A stretch of DNA of 64,000 bases from Macrotrachela quadricornifera (lineage: Eukaryota > Rotifera > Eurotatoria > Philodinida > Philodinidae). The notes under the pieces were generated by a model. That model was not told the DNA's origin and did not search any database. It worked only from the letters and a program-made list of their open reading frames with translations. Shown piece by piece: positions 12,335-23,200 of this stretch. Every line of letters begins with the position of its first letter. Positions within the stretch are counted from its first letter, which is position 1. The translations under genes were made by a program, and so were the position numbers. The DNA lies in NCBI GenBank assembly GCA_022393335.1, contig JAJEKB010000806.1, positions 1 to 64,000 of the forward strand. The letters are read 5' to 3'.

Positions 12335-13071
12335 GATTCTATATTCCCTAGACTGAAACGATAGTGTCTAAAAACGTATATTCATCAGTGTCTGTCTGTG
12401 CGTGATATAGTCCAAAGTACCACTAAACTCTGACATAAACAGTTATTTTCATTAGACTATCAGGTTAAGTCCTATAAAGAGGAATTCATGTGCATTCGTC
12501 AGCCTGTCTGTTCTTTATTAATATCGACCAAAACGAACACATTGAGATCATGAGAGAAAAGCATACGTACAATTATTTAATATGACTTGGTTGAGAGTTA
12601 ATACTGTGTGAATGTCAATGAGTGTGTAAATAATAAATTGTTGAATATTATTAAAACAATATGAACATGTAAACATAAGTAAAAAATTTATATTTTATGA
12701 ATAATATTATTTCTTTATTCACATGAAAACAGCGCTTAGCTAATTATCTAAGATTCATTTGGTTGTCTAGTGCGGTCGGCGCGATTTTCAGTAGAAATTA
12801 TTCAGTTTATAACAAAAAATTTCAAGTTCATAGATGGATCTCTTTCGTATATAATATTGAGAATTGTAAAAATTAGTTTCTGCGATCATTATGATATATT
12901 AGTTATGTTATGAGTTCTATTTACTTGAATGGTTTTATTTGCTCTTCAAGCATATTTCAAACAAAAAGTAAAGAACTAATTTAAAATATAATCTGACGGT
13001 GGTATGCACGAGCGAGTAGTCGTGAGTGGTGGACTGTAGGGACGCCGATGATCGACCGCGAGCTGTCTTGA
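12335..13071. other. Intergenic DNA between copy A and the retrotransposon
   Basis: AT-rich with no supported open frame. It contains the presumed upstream region of copy A. Confidence 0.5.
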
Positions 13072-13083
13072 GTGCTACACTGT
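13072..13083. repeat. 12-bp target-site duplication at the 3' end of the retrotransposon
   Basis: GTGCTACACTGT, repeated exactly at 16284-16295. Confidence 0.9.
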
Positions 13084-16000
13084 CATCATCATCATGTCCC
13101 ATAGGCTTAGCGCCCGTTGGGGCCAACCATTTACGGGATCAGATTTTTCCATGCCCGCCGATCTTGCGCAAGGTGGAACAGGTCATGACAACTGCGCTGA
13201 CACCATTCTGTTATGTCATCAAGCCATTCTCTGCACGGACGTCCCCTTCGAGATTTTCCATCCATTTTACCAAATACTAGATGTTTTATTAGTCTACAAT
13301 CGTCCATTCTGCAGATGTGGCCAAATAACCTTAGTTTCCTCTTCTTGATGATGTCAATTATGGTCTCTTCTTTTGATATCTTTTTCCTAATATCTTCGTT
13401 TCGTACCATATCTTGCCAATTAATTTTTAGAATCCGTCGGTAACATTTCATTTCGAATGACAATAGTTTTTTCCTGTCTGCTTCTTTTAAGGTCCATGTC
13501 TCTGACGCGTATAACAGGACACTGAACACACATGTTGCTAGGATTCTAAGTTTATTTTCTAGCTTCAGTTTCTTGCTATTCCATATGTGTTTCAAAGAAG
13601 CCATTGCACCTGTCGCTTTTCCTATTCTCCTTTTTATTTCCTCGGAACAATTATTGTCCCATGTCAGCAGACTGCCTAGATATTCAAATTTTTCCACGTT
13701 TTCTATGGTGTTTCCTGCTACTTGGATGCTATTATCAACATTCCTGTCTCCAAATACCATGGTTTTGGTTTTATTTATATTTAACATTAGTCCAGATTGT
13801 TCAGCAGCTGTTTTAGTTAGCTCTATTTGGCGTTGAAGTGAGCTAACGTCTTCATCGATAAGGTCAATATCGTCGGCGAATCTCAAGTTATTTATTAATA
13901 TTCCGCTGATATTGATTCCGCAGGTGTTCTGTCTCACCTGGTCCATTACTCGCTCGAGATATGCGATGAAGAGGAGTGGTGACAGAGGGTCGCCTTGTCT
14001 AGTTCCTACATCTGTCCGAAACCACTCTCCATTTTCTTTACCAATGCGAACAGCTGACTGTGACTTTTCATAGATCTTCTGTAGCAAGGTGACCATCTTT
14101 GTGTCGACACCATAGGATTTTAGTACAGCCCAGATAATTTTATGTTTGATCGTATCGAATGCTTTTTGAAAATCTATAAAGCAGTTGTATATTTTCTTGC
14201 CCTGTCTTTTTGCCTTTTCAGCCAACAACCTAAGCGTTAATATTTGATGTACGGTATTCCTGTCTTTTCTGAATCCTGCCTGCTCTTCTGAAAGGTATGG
14301 ATCCAGATGAGTTTTTAATCTATTTAGCAGTACTATTAGGAGTACTTTTCCTGTATGACTAATAAGAGAGATCGTTCGGTAATTTGAGCAATTACTGAGG
14401 TCACCTTTTTTTGGTATAGGTACCAATATAGATTTGCCCCATTCTTCTGGAATCGTACCTTCATGCCATGCTTTGTTACAGAGTTTGTGGATTTGCCGTG
14501 CTAGCGGTTCGCCCCCAGCTTGTAGCATTTCCGCTGTTACGCCGTCTGATCCTGGACTTTTATTTCTTTTCAGTGAATTTATCGCTGCTTGTACCTCTGA
14601 GTACAAGATATCCAAAGGATCTTCGTTTTCGGGAGGTGCAATGTTTTCAAGTTCTTTTACCATCCCGTCTCCCCCTCCAGGATCTTTATACAGACTGCTG
14701 CAATACTGTGTCCACCTTCGTTTGATGTCGTCATTTGTCTGTAACATTTTTCCCTCTTGATTTCGTATGACATTTAATCGAGGTACAAATTCTTTTCTTA
14801 ACATTTTTATGAGGCCGTATGCTTCCCGTGTATTTCCAATATTTAGACCTTTTTCAGCTTGCTCACATTGGTCTTGTATCCAATGTTCTTTGTCCTGTCT
14901 TGCTGATCTCTTTACTTTCCTACATAAGCCTTTATATTGTTGTGTATATTCTACGGAAACGTATTTTAGTTGCTTTAGTCTGCGTTTTTCGTCTGCTAGT
15001 TTTAATGTCGCTTCGGAAATCCATGGTTTTTTTGTTGTTCTTTTTGCAGGTACAGTTGCCTCTACTGTAGTTTTGATTGCCTGTTCTATTTTTTTGGCAT
15101 GTTCCTCCAGACTACATGCTGGCTCTATATCTTTCATTCGTTTCATTAGAGCAGCGCTGTATAATTGCTTTATTTTCTCATCTCTCAGTCGATTCGCATC
15201 AACTCTGCAACATTTCTGTGGTTTGTTGTGCGGTTTCTTTTTAAGTTTCAAGTTGATATTGCACAACACTAGTGAGTGATCTGAGCTTATGTCTGCACTT
15301 TGAAATGTTCGGCAGTTGGTGACTGAAGTCTTCCATCTTCGCTGGATGAGAATCAAGTCAATCATATTCTTGTGAATGCCATCTGGTGATGCCCAGGTCC
15401 ATTTTCGATTAGGTTTATGTTGAAAATTTGTATTACATATGTAGAGATCATGTGCTGTCGCAAATTCTAGAAGGCGTTCTCCGCGTTCGTTTCTTTCGCC
15501 ATACCCATATTTTCCCATCACGGATTTCCAATCTGTATTATAACAACCAATTTTAGCGTTCCAATCACCTGTCAGGATAAGTATATCCTTTTTATCTGTC
15601 TTTGTTAATGTTTTCTCAATATCGTTATAGAATGCTTCAATATCCTCTTCTGACGATGAAGAGGTTGGTGCGTACACCTGTATAACTGAAATTTTAAATG
15701 GTGCTGCATCGAATCTTGCCGAAATTATTCGAGAGCTAACTGGATTGTATCCTATTAATGCCTTTTTAGCTTGTGCGCTTAGTAAGAAACCCACACCCCT
15801 CGTATGTGAGGATTCTTCTCCTGACCAGATGAAATCTCCATTCGGTGTTTCACCTTTCCCTGTCCATCGCACTTCGGAAATTCCAATTATGTCGTATCTG
15901 AAACGTTTCATTTCGTTTCTCAGTAGTTCTAGCTTGCCAGCAGCCCATAGTGTCTGGACATTCCATGTTCCTACTGTTAGAGTATTTTTGGCAAGTTTTA

Positions 16001-16283
16001 GTTCTTGCGTGTTTTTTGTCGTGTTTTTTGTCGTACATGAATTCTTTCCAGTCGCCAGTTTTTCGACTCTGCCCTGGTCACTCGACAGAGGACGCGGACC
16101 TTGTTTTCCCGGGCGCCGTCCGAGCCGGTATGGTTTCGTGTTGAAGTCGTTCATGGTTGGTTTCTGTCGTCTTGTTCTTTTTACAAACGGCGGTATCTGC
16201 ACCCCTTCCGTCAAACGCTCCTCCTTTATCCGGACTTGCGACCGGCACAGAAGCCGCTGGATTGCGGTCTCTATGGTGGAGTT
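13084..16283 (-). mobile_element. Full-length non-LTR retrotransposon, RTE-like, 3.2 kb
   Basis: Bounded by a perfect 12-bp duplication, GTGCTACACTGT, at 13072-13083 and 16284-16295. Read on the minus strand it has a 69-bp 5' leader, one intact 1,027-codon frame, and a short 3' tail ending in an (ATG)n run rather than poly-A, as in RTE-clade elements. Intact ends, an intact frame and identical duplications point to a recent insertion, possibly an active family. Confidence 0.92.
13131..16214 (-). CDS. Endonuclease-reverse transcriptase of RTE-like retrotransposon
   Basis: An uninterrupted frame of 1,027 residues. The N-terminal 75 residues are basic and unstructured. An apurinic-type endonuclease domain follows, from TVGTWNVQTL through LTGDWNAKIG to DISSDHSLV. 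The reverse transcriptase domain comes next: SPGSDGVTAEML, FRKDRNTVHQI, FIDFQKAFDTI, GTRQGDPLSPLLF and the catalytic LRFADDIDL. The C-terminal part has RRILKINWQD, RLFGHICRMDD and a GRPCREWLDD motif common in RTE-type proteins. Together these nick a target site and copy the RNA in place. No frameshift or stop is seen. Open frames on the opposite strand here are shadows. Confidence 0.95.
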   Translation of the reverse strand: MTEGVQIPPFVKRTRRQKPTMNDFNTKPYRLGRRPGKQGPRPLSSDQGRVEKLATGKNSCTTKNTTKNTQELKLAKNTLTVGTWNVQTLWAAGKLELLRNEMKRFRYDIIGISEVRWTGKGETPNGDFIWSGEESSHTRGVGFLLSAQAKKALIGYNPVSSRIISARFDAAPFKISVIQVYAPTSSSSEEDIEAFYNDIEKTLTKTDKKDILILTGDWNAKIGCYNTDWKSVMGKYGYGERNERGERLLEFATAHDLYICNTNFQHKPNRKWTWASPDGIHKNMIDLILIQRRWKTSVTNCRTFQSADISSDHSLVLCNINLKLKKKPHNKPQKCCRVDANRLRDEKIKQLYSAALMKRMKDIEPACSLEEHAKKIEQAIKTTVEATVPAKRTTKKPWISEATLKLADEKRRLKQLKYVSVEYTQQYKGLCRKVKRSARQDKEHWIQDQCEQAEKGLNIGNTREAYGLIKMLRKEFVPRLNVIRNQEGKMLQTNDDIKRRWTQYCSSLYKDPGGGDGMVKELENIAPPENEDPLDILYSEVQAAINSLKRNKSPGSDGVTAEMLQAGGEPLARQIHKLCNKAWHEGTIPEEWGKSILVPIPKKGDLSNCSNYRTISLISHTGKVLLIVLLNRLKTHLDPYLSEEQAGFRKDRNTVHQILTLRLLAEKAKRQGKKIYNCFIDFQKAFDTIKHKIIWAVLKSYGVDTKMVTLLQKIYEKSQSAVRIGKENGEWFRTDVGTRQGDPLSPLLFIAYLERVMDQVRQNTCGINISGILINNLRFADDIDLIDEDVSSLQRQIELTKTAAEQSGLMLNINKTKTMVFGDRNVDNSIQVAGNTIENVEKFEYLGSLLTWDNNCSEEIKRRIGKATGAMASLKHIWNSKKLKLENKLRILATCVFSVLLYASETWTLKEADRKKLLSFEMKCYRRILKINWQDMVRNEDIRKKISKEETIIDIIKKRKLRLFGHICRMDDCRLIKHLVFGKMDGKSRRGRPCREWLDDITEWCQRSCHDLFHLAQDRRAWKNLIP

Positions 16284-16295
16284 GTGCTACACTGT
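16284..16295. repeat. 12-bp target-site duplication at the 5' end of the retrotransposon
   Basis: GTGCTACACTGT, an exact copy of 13072-13083. Confidence 0.9.
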
Positions 16296-17101
16296 AGTAA
16301 ATCTGAAATGTCAGCTTGTTTAAATAATAGTCGTTTATGAAAATACCTTCTATGTTTTTACACCTGAGTGTTAGTATATAGTAATAGTTCACAATATATA
16401 GATTTGAATAGGGCAAGACAGATGATAATTAGATCAACTTAGTTAACGGTTAAGCGAGTTGTATCGATGAGCGCTACTTGTGATTTATTATTCATGTTTC
16501 GAGTTTTTTTTTCTATTGCCTTCTTTCGCACTCCTATAGAATTCAATACGGATATATTTCTAAACTGTTTTTTTTCTTCAGTCTAGGGTTGAGTGAATCG
16601 GAACGCGATGAACACTACTTGTTAACTCAAAGAGAAAAAATAATTGTGTTTAGGCGCGTTCTCTCTACATTTCGAAATAACATGAATACTCTTGATTTAT
16701 TCAAAATAAAACTAGATAAATTTTATAAATATAAAATGATTTTCATTATCAAGAGTAAAATAGTTTCTTCTTATACGAAATATATTTAATAAAAATTATA
16801 TTGTAAGAACGGAAAATAAAATTTATACGGTCACTATAATAATAACAATTATTATTATACAGACGTCTAAAATGAAAAAAAACTAATTATCTCCTTCGCC
16901 TATAGACATGAAAAAAAAATTCATATACGTCCGCTTAGTTTTTTTTTTCATTAACTTCAAAGCAAGCTACGAACACTATATAAATTCATTCTATGTTTCA
17001 TTTTTTTCATTAGTTTAATTATTTCATCTATCAACAACAATTAGGGTAAGATATTCAAATTAACATTTGAGTAATGAGAAATAGGGTATCAAAAAATGAA
17101 T
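16296..17101. other. AT-rich intergenic DNA, no gene seen
   Basis: Short open frames without family features. No repeat structure beyond homopolymer runs. Confidence 0.5.
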
Positions 17102-17163
17102 AATTTTTATTTTATATTCAATGATTGATTCTGTTCCACAATCATTGAATATAAATAAAAATT
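17102..17163. repeat. Perfect-arm hairpin left of the AGAAGCCCC element
   Basis: Arms of about 25 bp (AATTTTTATTT-TATATTCAATGATTG and its reverse complement) enclose a loop with CTGTTCCA. The hairpin at 17621-17692 has different arms but the inverse loop, TTGGAACAG. Confidence 0.7.
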
Positions 17164-17191
17164 ATTTATTTAATCATACGGATGAGTTTTG

Positions 17192-17605
17192 TAAACCCCT
17201 CCCCATAATAGAAGCCCCTCCCATATTAGAAGCCTCCCCCATATTAGAAGCCCTCTCTGAGATGAACAACGTGTTTGACGTATTAGAAGCCCCCCTGATT
17301 TTTCGAAAAAGTTTTAAAATTTTCAAGATTTTTTCCGCATTTTCATGCTAAAACTGCTAAAATTTTCCGATTTTCAGGCAACAATTTGACTGACTTTTAT
17401 CTAGCTGTGCTAATATTTGGAAATACTACCAAAAATCTTCTGAAAAACTCATAAAAACCTTGAAAATCTCTAAAAACCCTAACGAACCCTTTTTCCTGGC
17501 AGTTTAGAAAATTTTTTGGAGACTTAATAGAAGCCCCTCTCCAGAAGTTTCATATGGTAGACATATTAGAAGCCCCCGGGGGCTTCTAATACGGGGAGGG
17601 GTTTA
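17192..17605. mobile_element. MITE built from AGAAGCCCC repeats, ends in a 28-bp palindrome
   Basis: The left end TAAACCCCTCCCCATAATAG is inversely matched on the right (revcomp TAAACCCCTCCCCGTATTAG). Each begins at a TA, consistent with a TA target site. The unit TATTAGAAGCCCC recurs several times near both ends. Positions 17564-17591 form a perfect 28-bp palindrome centred on CCCCCGGGGG. No coding capacity. Confidence 0.65.
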
Positions 17606-17620
17606 GTCTTATATTACCTA

Positions 17621-17692
17621 TTTATTTATCAAGACAATAAATTATTCTTTTGTTGGAACAGAAAAGAATAATTTATTATCTTGATAAATAAA
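17621..17692. repeat. Hairpin right of the AGAAGCCCC element
   Basis: Arms of about 30 bp (TTTATCAAGA-type, with few mismatches) around a loop with TTGGAACAG, the reverse complement of the loop motif in the 17102-17163 hairpin. Confidence 0.65.
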
Positions 17693-17766
17693 TTTTCTTT
17701 TTCTTTTTTTCTACTTATCTACCTTAATAATGAGCCTGTTAGGTGGCTATTATCTTTTAACCTAAC

Positions 17767-17909
17767 ACAGAGAAATTTCTGCCTTATTGAAACATGATAC
17801 TTGTCGTGAAGGTCTTTTCATACAATACATGCTATTTAACATGTATTGTATTACCTTAACGATGGGCACCGTCCCATTCATGTTCTCAATAAGAACAGAA
17901 TTTCTCTGT
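17767..17909. repeat. Imperfect foldback downstream of the ART-TPR gene
   Basis: ACAGAGAAAT at 17767 pairs with ATTTCTCTGT at the right end. An inner stem pairs TACAATACATG with CATGTATTGTA around a short loop. It lies 3' of the ART-TPR gene, so it could be a foldback transposon remnant or act in the 3' end of that transcript. Confidence 0.55.
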
Positions 17910-17997
17910 ACGCGCGCGCATATCCAATATTAAAATACATTTACTTTTTAATCGTTTTATTTACTTTTTCAAAAAAAAACAAACACACATTATCTCA

Positions 17998-20205
17998 TTA
18001 CAATTTCTTTTTTACAATATCAAGGTTATTTCTATACATTTGAAGGTTAGGGTGATTTGATGGTAATGAATGTTCTCCAGTATTCACTGCACGTTTATAA
18101 TACGAAAGTGCTTTCGAGTATTCACCCATGTTCTTATACACCACACCGATGTTGTTGTAGGACATAGCTAAATCGGGATGATTTGCAGGAAGTGATTGTT
18201 TTTGAATCTCAAGGGCTTTTTCATAAGACGAAAGTGCTTTCGAGTATTCACCCATGTTCTTATACACCACACCGATGTTGTTGTAGGTCGAAGCCAAATC
18301 AGAATGATTTTCAGGAAGTGATTGTTGTCGAATTTCAAGGGCTTTTTCATGAGACGAAAGTGCTTTCGAGTATTCACCCATGTTGTAATACACCAAACCG
18401 ATGTTGTTGTAGGACATCGCCAAACTAGGATGATTTTCAGGAAGCGATTGTTGTTTAATTTCAAGGGCTTTTTCATAATATGAAAGTGCTTTCGAGTATT
18501 CACCCATGTTGTCATACACCGCACCGATGTTGTTATAGGACGCTGCCAAATCAGGATGATTTGCAGGAAGTGATTGTTTTTGAATTTCAAGGTCTTTTTG
18601 ATAAGACGAAAGTGCTTTCGAGTATTCACCCATGGCGTGATACACCGTACCAATGTTGTTGTAGAGCTGACCCAAGTCAGGATGATTTGAAGGAAGAAGA
18701 TTTTCATAGATTTTGAGTGATTTGTCGTAGAAAGCAATTGCTTCTTGATATTCTCCTTGCATATATTTTATCCATACAAGTTCCTTATAAATATTTCCTT
18801 TTTCCCTTTCATCAGTTGTTTGTTCAAGAAGAACTTCATGAACTTCTTGAGCTTTTTTAGGTTGACCTATTTTGCGTAGTAATAAGCCCAACTGAGCCCA
18901 TCCCGTTGATCCTTTAGTTTCCTCTCGTATACGATCAGTAAGTATACGACGATCTTTATCATTATCACTGATAAGAGACAAATCCACTTGAAAGAGACGA
19001 GGATTGCCATCCAGTTGTTTAATATCAGCAATACGAAATACTGTATGCATGGAGAAGAGAACTTCATCTTCATCTGGGTAATAGCTAATACCTTTGATCG
19101 AAGCGAAAGGAGTTGATGGTATTGAAGGATTGATAGCCATGACGAAAAGGATGCCCACCAAGTCGGGATCAGGAAGAACTTTGTGGGCAAAGGGTAAAGA
19201 AATTTGACGATCTTTGCTGGTGGATAAAAAATTGTTAAATGACATTAGTCCACCTTTGTTATTCTTCAATTGATTAAAATCTGTCTTGGATAAGCCTTGA
19301 CCACGATATACATTGAAAGTTGTAGCATTATGATGACTAAATTGTTTTTTGTGTAATTCATCGATCTGTTGATGTAAATGATTGATGAAAAATCCCATTT
19401 TAATCATAATATCTCCATCCATTGTTCGAAGACCACGATTGAGCATTGGATATAGAAATGATTCACATGTGTACCACCAAATTGGAGTTTTAGTACGATA
19501 AGTTTGTTCCAATTTTCTAACATTGATCAATTCTTGTTCGTTGTCAATGAAAGCATCTTCACAATAATCAATAAATTCTTTAACGTGGTTTTCTTCAAAC
19601 TTGATGGATAATAAAATTTCTTTGAATATTTGTGTATACATAAAAGTTGGATCTAATTGATCCAACTTTGCATTCGATGTATCACCACTTGTATTCATAA
19701 TACTAATGGATATTAGATTTTGTTCACATTGTTGCGCTGCTTCTTTGAGAGCAGCACAAATTGGGGTTATTTCAGTGAATACACCCCGAATTTTTGACCA
19801 TTCTTTAGCCCATTTTTCGTGGTAGTTTTTATTACCACAAAAGATAAAAATCGAATCTACTTGGGACATATTGTGAATACGAGGCACAATATGTTCACCA
19901 AGTGCACCAGATATAATCATACATACCTTTTCCTTGTCATTAGTTTCCAGAAATTGTATACATTCTTGTCCATCAGTAAATGTATCCACACTGTTTACTA
20001 CACGACGTAGTTGTGATACGGTGTTTCGACAATCAGCGTTGTGTTCTTCATCAATATTTTTATCCAACCAAATGAGAAGAACATTTTGTACCATTTTGAT
20101 GTTATTTCGTCGACGTTCAGTTGCATCTTTTGGTACAGTTGATGCTTGTTCAGTTTCTTGTACATTATTAGTTTTGCCAGTAGTTGTTGATTTTTGATTG
20201 CCCAT
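17998..20205 (-). CDS. mono-ADP-ribosyltransferase fused to kinesin-light-chain-type TPRs
   Basis: One exon, 735 residues. It starts MGNQKS, which fits an N-myristoylation site (Gly2, Ser6), then about 25 polar residues. Residues 40-160 form an alpha/beta domain of unknown role (VLLIWLDKN, VCMIISG, SIFIFCGN). Residues about 240-400 are an R-S-E class ART domain: Arg301 in VYRGQG, Ser-Thr-Ser 328-330 in NNFLSTSKD, and Glu379-Asp-Glu381 in YYPDEDEVLF. All catalytic positions of arginine-specific enzymes are present. After about residue 430 come TPRs of 42 residues, at least five nearly identical (YNNIG, MGEYSKAL, LEIQKQSLPxNHPDLA). The enzyme would transfer ADP-ribose from NAD to protein targets chosen by the TPRs; that role is inferred. 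The lack of introns and the near-identical repeats suggest recent repeat expansion or transfer. Confidence 0.9.
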   Translation of the reverse strand: MGNQKSTTTGKTNNVQETEQASTVPKDATERRRNNIKMVQNVLLIWLDKNIDEEHNADCRNTVSQLRRVVNSVDTFTDGQECIQFLETNDKEKVCMIISGALGEHIVPRIHNMSQVDSIFIFCGNKNYHEKWAKEWSKIRGVFTEITPICAALKEAAQQCEQNLISISIMNTSGDTSNAKLDQLDPTFMYTQIFKEILLSIKFEENHVKEFIDYCEDAFIDNEQELINVRKLEQTYRTKTPIWWYTCESFLYPMLNRGLRTMDGDIMIKMGFFINHLHQQIDELHKKQFSHHNATTFNVYRGQGLSKTDFNQLKNNKGGLMSFNNFLSTSKDRQISLPFAHKVLPDPDLVGILFVMAINPSIPSTPFASIKGISYYPDEDEVLFSMHTVFRIADIKQLDGNPRLFQVDLSLISDNDKDRRILTDRIREETKGSTGWAQLGLLLRKIGQPKKAQEVHEVLLEQTTDEREKGNIYKELVWIKYMQGEYQEAIAFYDKSLKIYENLLPSNHPDLGQLYNNIGTVYHAMGEYSKALSSYQKDLEIQKQSLPANHPDLAASYNNIGAVYDNMGEYSKALSYYEKALEIKQQSLPENHPSLAMSYNNIGLVYYNMGEYSKALSSHEKALEIRQQSLPENHSDLASTYNNIGVVYKNMGEYSKALSSYEKALEIQKQSLPANHPDLAMSYNNIGVVYKNMGEYSKALSYYKRAVNTGEHSLPSNHPNLQMYRNNLDIVKKKL
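18010..18770. repeat. 126-bp coding tandem repeats (TPR units)
   Basis: Six or so direct repeats of 126 bp inside the ART-TPR gene. Each carries GCTTTCGAGTATTCACCCAT on the plus strand. DNA identity between neighbouring units is high, so copy number may vary by unequal exchange. Confidence 0.85.
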
Positions 20206-23200
20206 AATTTTGATGTGTGAATGTTTTTAAATTTGAAATAATTGAAAAAAATACTAGTGAAAATATGATCTAAAATGTGATCTTTTAAAGGATATCTACT
20301 TCCTTTCTAGATTTTATTTTCTTTCTTTCTTTCTGTCTCTTTTTTCGAATTACGTTTATTTTTTGTTTTATTATTGTAGGATGTCAAAGATCCCTTTTGC
20401 TTCATTCTTTTAGTTCGTTTCTATTTCGAATGATGAGAGAGAAACAACCAAAGAATGTAACAATAACAAAGAAAACGAGATAGGGCAAGAAGACGAGAAT
20501 GAGAAAGATGAATAGAATGAATTCAGACAGCAATAGCTGAAATGATGTGAACAACATACCTGTAAGATACCTCTCTACCAAGCAAAAAAATGTATGTCCA
20601 CACACATTCGATGATATGAGCAAAAGAAACAGAAATAAAATTGAAAGAGGACAAAAAAGATTAGAGAAGAACGAAAAACGAAAACACATTCACCGAAAAA
20701 AATGAGATAAAAGAATAGCGCACATGATTAAAGACAAGAAGACGAATATGAGTGTAGTCTTTCGATAAAAAGAAAAAAAACAGAAGAAAAATGTTAACCA
20801 ACGAAATTTTCATTTACGAAAAGAAAACAAAATTTAACGACGATATTTCCATTTGTGGACAGAAAACTTTAATTAAACTATTCGATTGTGAGAGTAATAT
20901 TGAAATACATGATTATATGAATAATTCAATTCTTTACTAAGAATATCAAATGGAATAGCTTCACAATAGTGTTTAACGTGAAATTGTAGAATTGAAAGAT
21001 CTAGATGAACACCATAAACAGAGAGGTTATGCAAAGATGTTTTAATTTTATTGAACAAATCTAAATAAAGATTATTGAATTTATACCCTAGAATAGTTGT
21101 CGTTGATGAGTTTACTTCACGATAATATTGTTTTTTATGTTTAATCCAATTATAAACAATACGAGCTTTAATAAGAATTGGAGGTTGGCGTGAATTACAT
21201 TTATCAAACGAAAAATATTAAACATCCTGAGGGTGAGGGTAAGAGTGTGACGGTGGGTGATGATGTGGGTGTGAGGGTGAGGGTATGGGTGAAAGTCTTG
21301 AGTAATGTCAATAATCACGCGAGAACTTGTAGTTTTGCAAATCTTTTTTAATTTTCTGTTATCTTTCGAACTTTAATCTTTCAAAGTCCCTTTATATTTC
21401 ATAAAACCTCATGATGTTGAGCAAAGTCTTTGAGAAACTTTAAGAGTCATGAAATCTACTATCATCTCTTCGACAGAATACAAAATAAAAATTTAATATC
21501 TATGCCATATTATTAAAAAAAATGAGTTTTTGAATTTGATTTAATAAGACTGAAGATCTAATATGCAAAGTCAGTCATATGTAAAGATCATTATCTCAAA
21601 CAGAATGAATGAAAGATCAAGAATTGATGTTCCTAATAGAACTATTAAAAGAAAAGGTGTTTTATAATTTTTAATATGCTAATAATAAACTTGCCAGTTA
21701 TAAATGAATTAATTACAAGAAATAAATTTTCTCTTCAACTGATACGAAGGGAAGAATATTTGAAGATTGACTAAAAAAAAATGTTACTACTCTAGATTTT
21801 AATTCATGTGCATTAAAACTATTTAACAACTGCACACCTGCACAAATATACATCCATATATTACGAAATAGTATAAGCTGATCAACTTTAGTAAGATACT
21901 CATTGAGACAATGATTAAAGATTTTATCTTTCATCAATTTGATACTATGCTTAAGATAGAAACTTACAGATATATATAATTTAAAATACAACCAAGATAC
22001 TAAAAATTGATCCTAATGATAGTATCAATATTTTGCAATGAATAGCTTTAGAAAAAAAACTGATTGAACATTGATCTCCTTCTGATAAATTAATTCAACC
22101 GACAACAGAAATCATTATGAAATAAGAGAAACATAGACTTCCTAAGTCACTATTTAAGAAAAACATCTGAAAAAGTCTTGATTATACGTTAAATGATCTA
22201 CTCTTTATATGAAACCTTACAATAGCCTTTTTTTTTTGATAAATCGACATTATCACTTTTCTATAAATTTCAGAATAATAAACGTTTTTTATGAAAGGGA
22301 TGATATAATTAATCCTTGTTCGTAAAAACAAAAACTTTTTTCCTTGAGTTTTAAGATACTAAGCCTCTTTTATGTTTATATACTTTTGCTACCGTAAACT
22401 CTTCAGAGATTTAGGATATTGTCATAAATCAATGAAGAGTTTATGAAAAGTTGTATATAGAACAAGAATTTAATAGTCTACTCTTTCTTTTTTCACAGTA
22501 TAGATTGAAATCTTTATTATCTAGTCAAAAAAGAAAGTTTTATTTCGACTTCCTTTAATAATCAATTATTTATAACGAACGTTCAATGATAAGTTCTTCT
22601 TCTTCTGAATAGCACTTTGCAAAGGTCATTTTTATATACAACATAAAAAATTTATCCAATCGTTAAGATTTAAAGACATCAACAAATTATTTGCTGTAAT
22701 CATTTTAATTTTCCTCGTTTTCAATCAAATGAAAAAATGACAATAAGAAGTTGATTGTTAATATACTACTTGAACCTACAGCTTCTTTATCGGTCCCATT
22801 ATTACTATTAATGTACAATATTTCAAAGTGTAGGAATGAAAATAAGAGAGTTTATGCAATATATAAAATTCTTTCATCATCTAGTTTTTCATCTTTAGAA
22901 TTACAAACTTTTAAATTAATGGACTATCTTGAAGTACGTGAGTAAGATATTATTCTTCATCTTTGATGAAATAATCATCATTTAGACTGAGTATAACATC
23001 TTTTTTTCATAAATAGTACAACAGACAATGAATGACGTATTATAATCTATCAATTTTTGTGGACTAAAATCAAAAATGAGTCTCGAAATGTACATATTGG
23101 TTAAGTTATTTTTGATCTGACTGTTTCGTAGATAATTATTCAATCAAAAACCAAACTCAATACTTAAAAACAATCACCAAATATATAATTAAGAACAATC

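Noticed and set aside
15745..16323. Long open frame (192 codons) on the plus strand
   Set aside because: It lies antisense within the retrotransposon frame and is a shadow of it.
18168..18737. 189-codon minus-strand frame with repeats
   Set aside because: Alternate-frame shadow of the TPR repeats; periodic only because the DNA is.
20402..20689. 95-codon hydrophobic frame, minus strand
   Set aside because: Leu/Phe-rich translation of a purine-rich strand (AGAAAA-type), no start context or family.
21228..21300. Internal telomere repeat
   Set aside because: Only about 70 bp, irregular units (GAGGGT mixed with GTGGGT), no adjacent telomere-associated element seen; kept only as a G-rich repeat.
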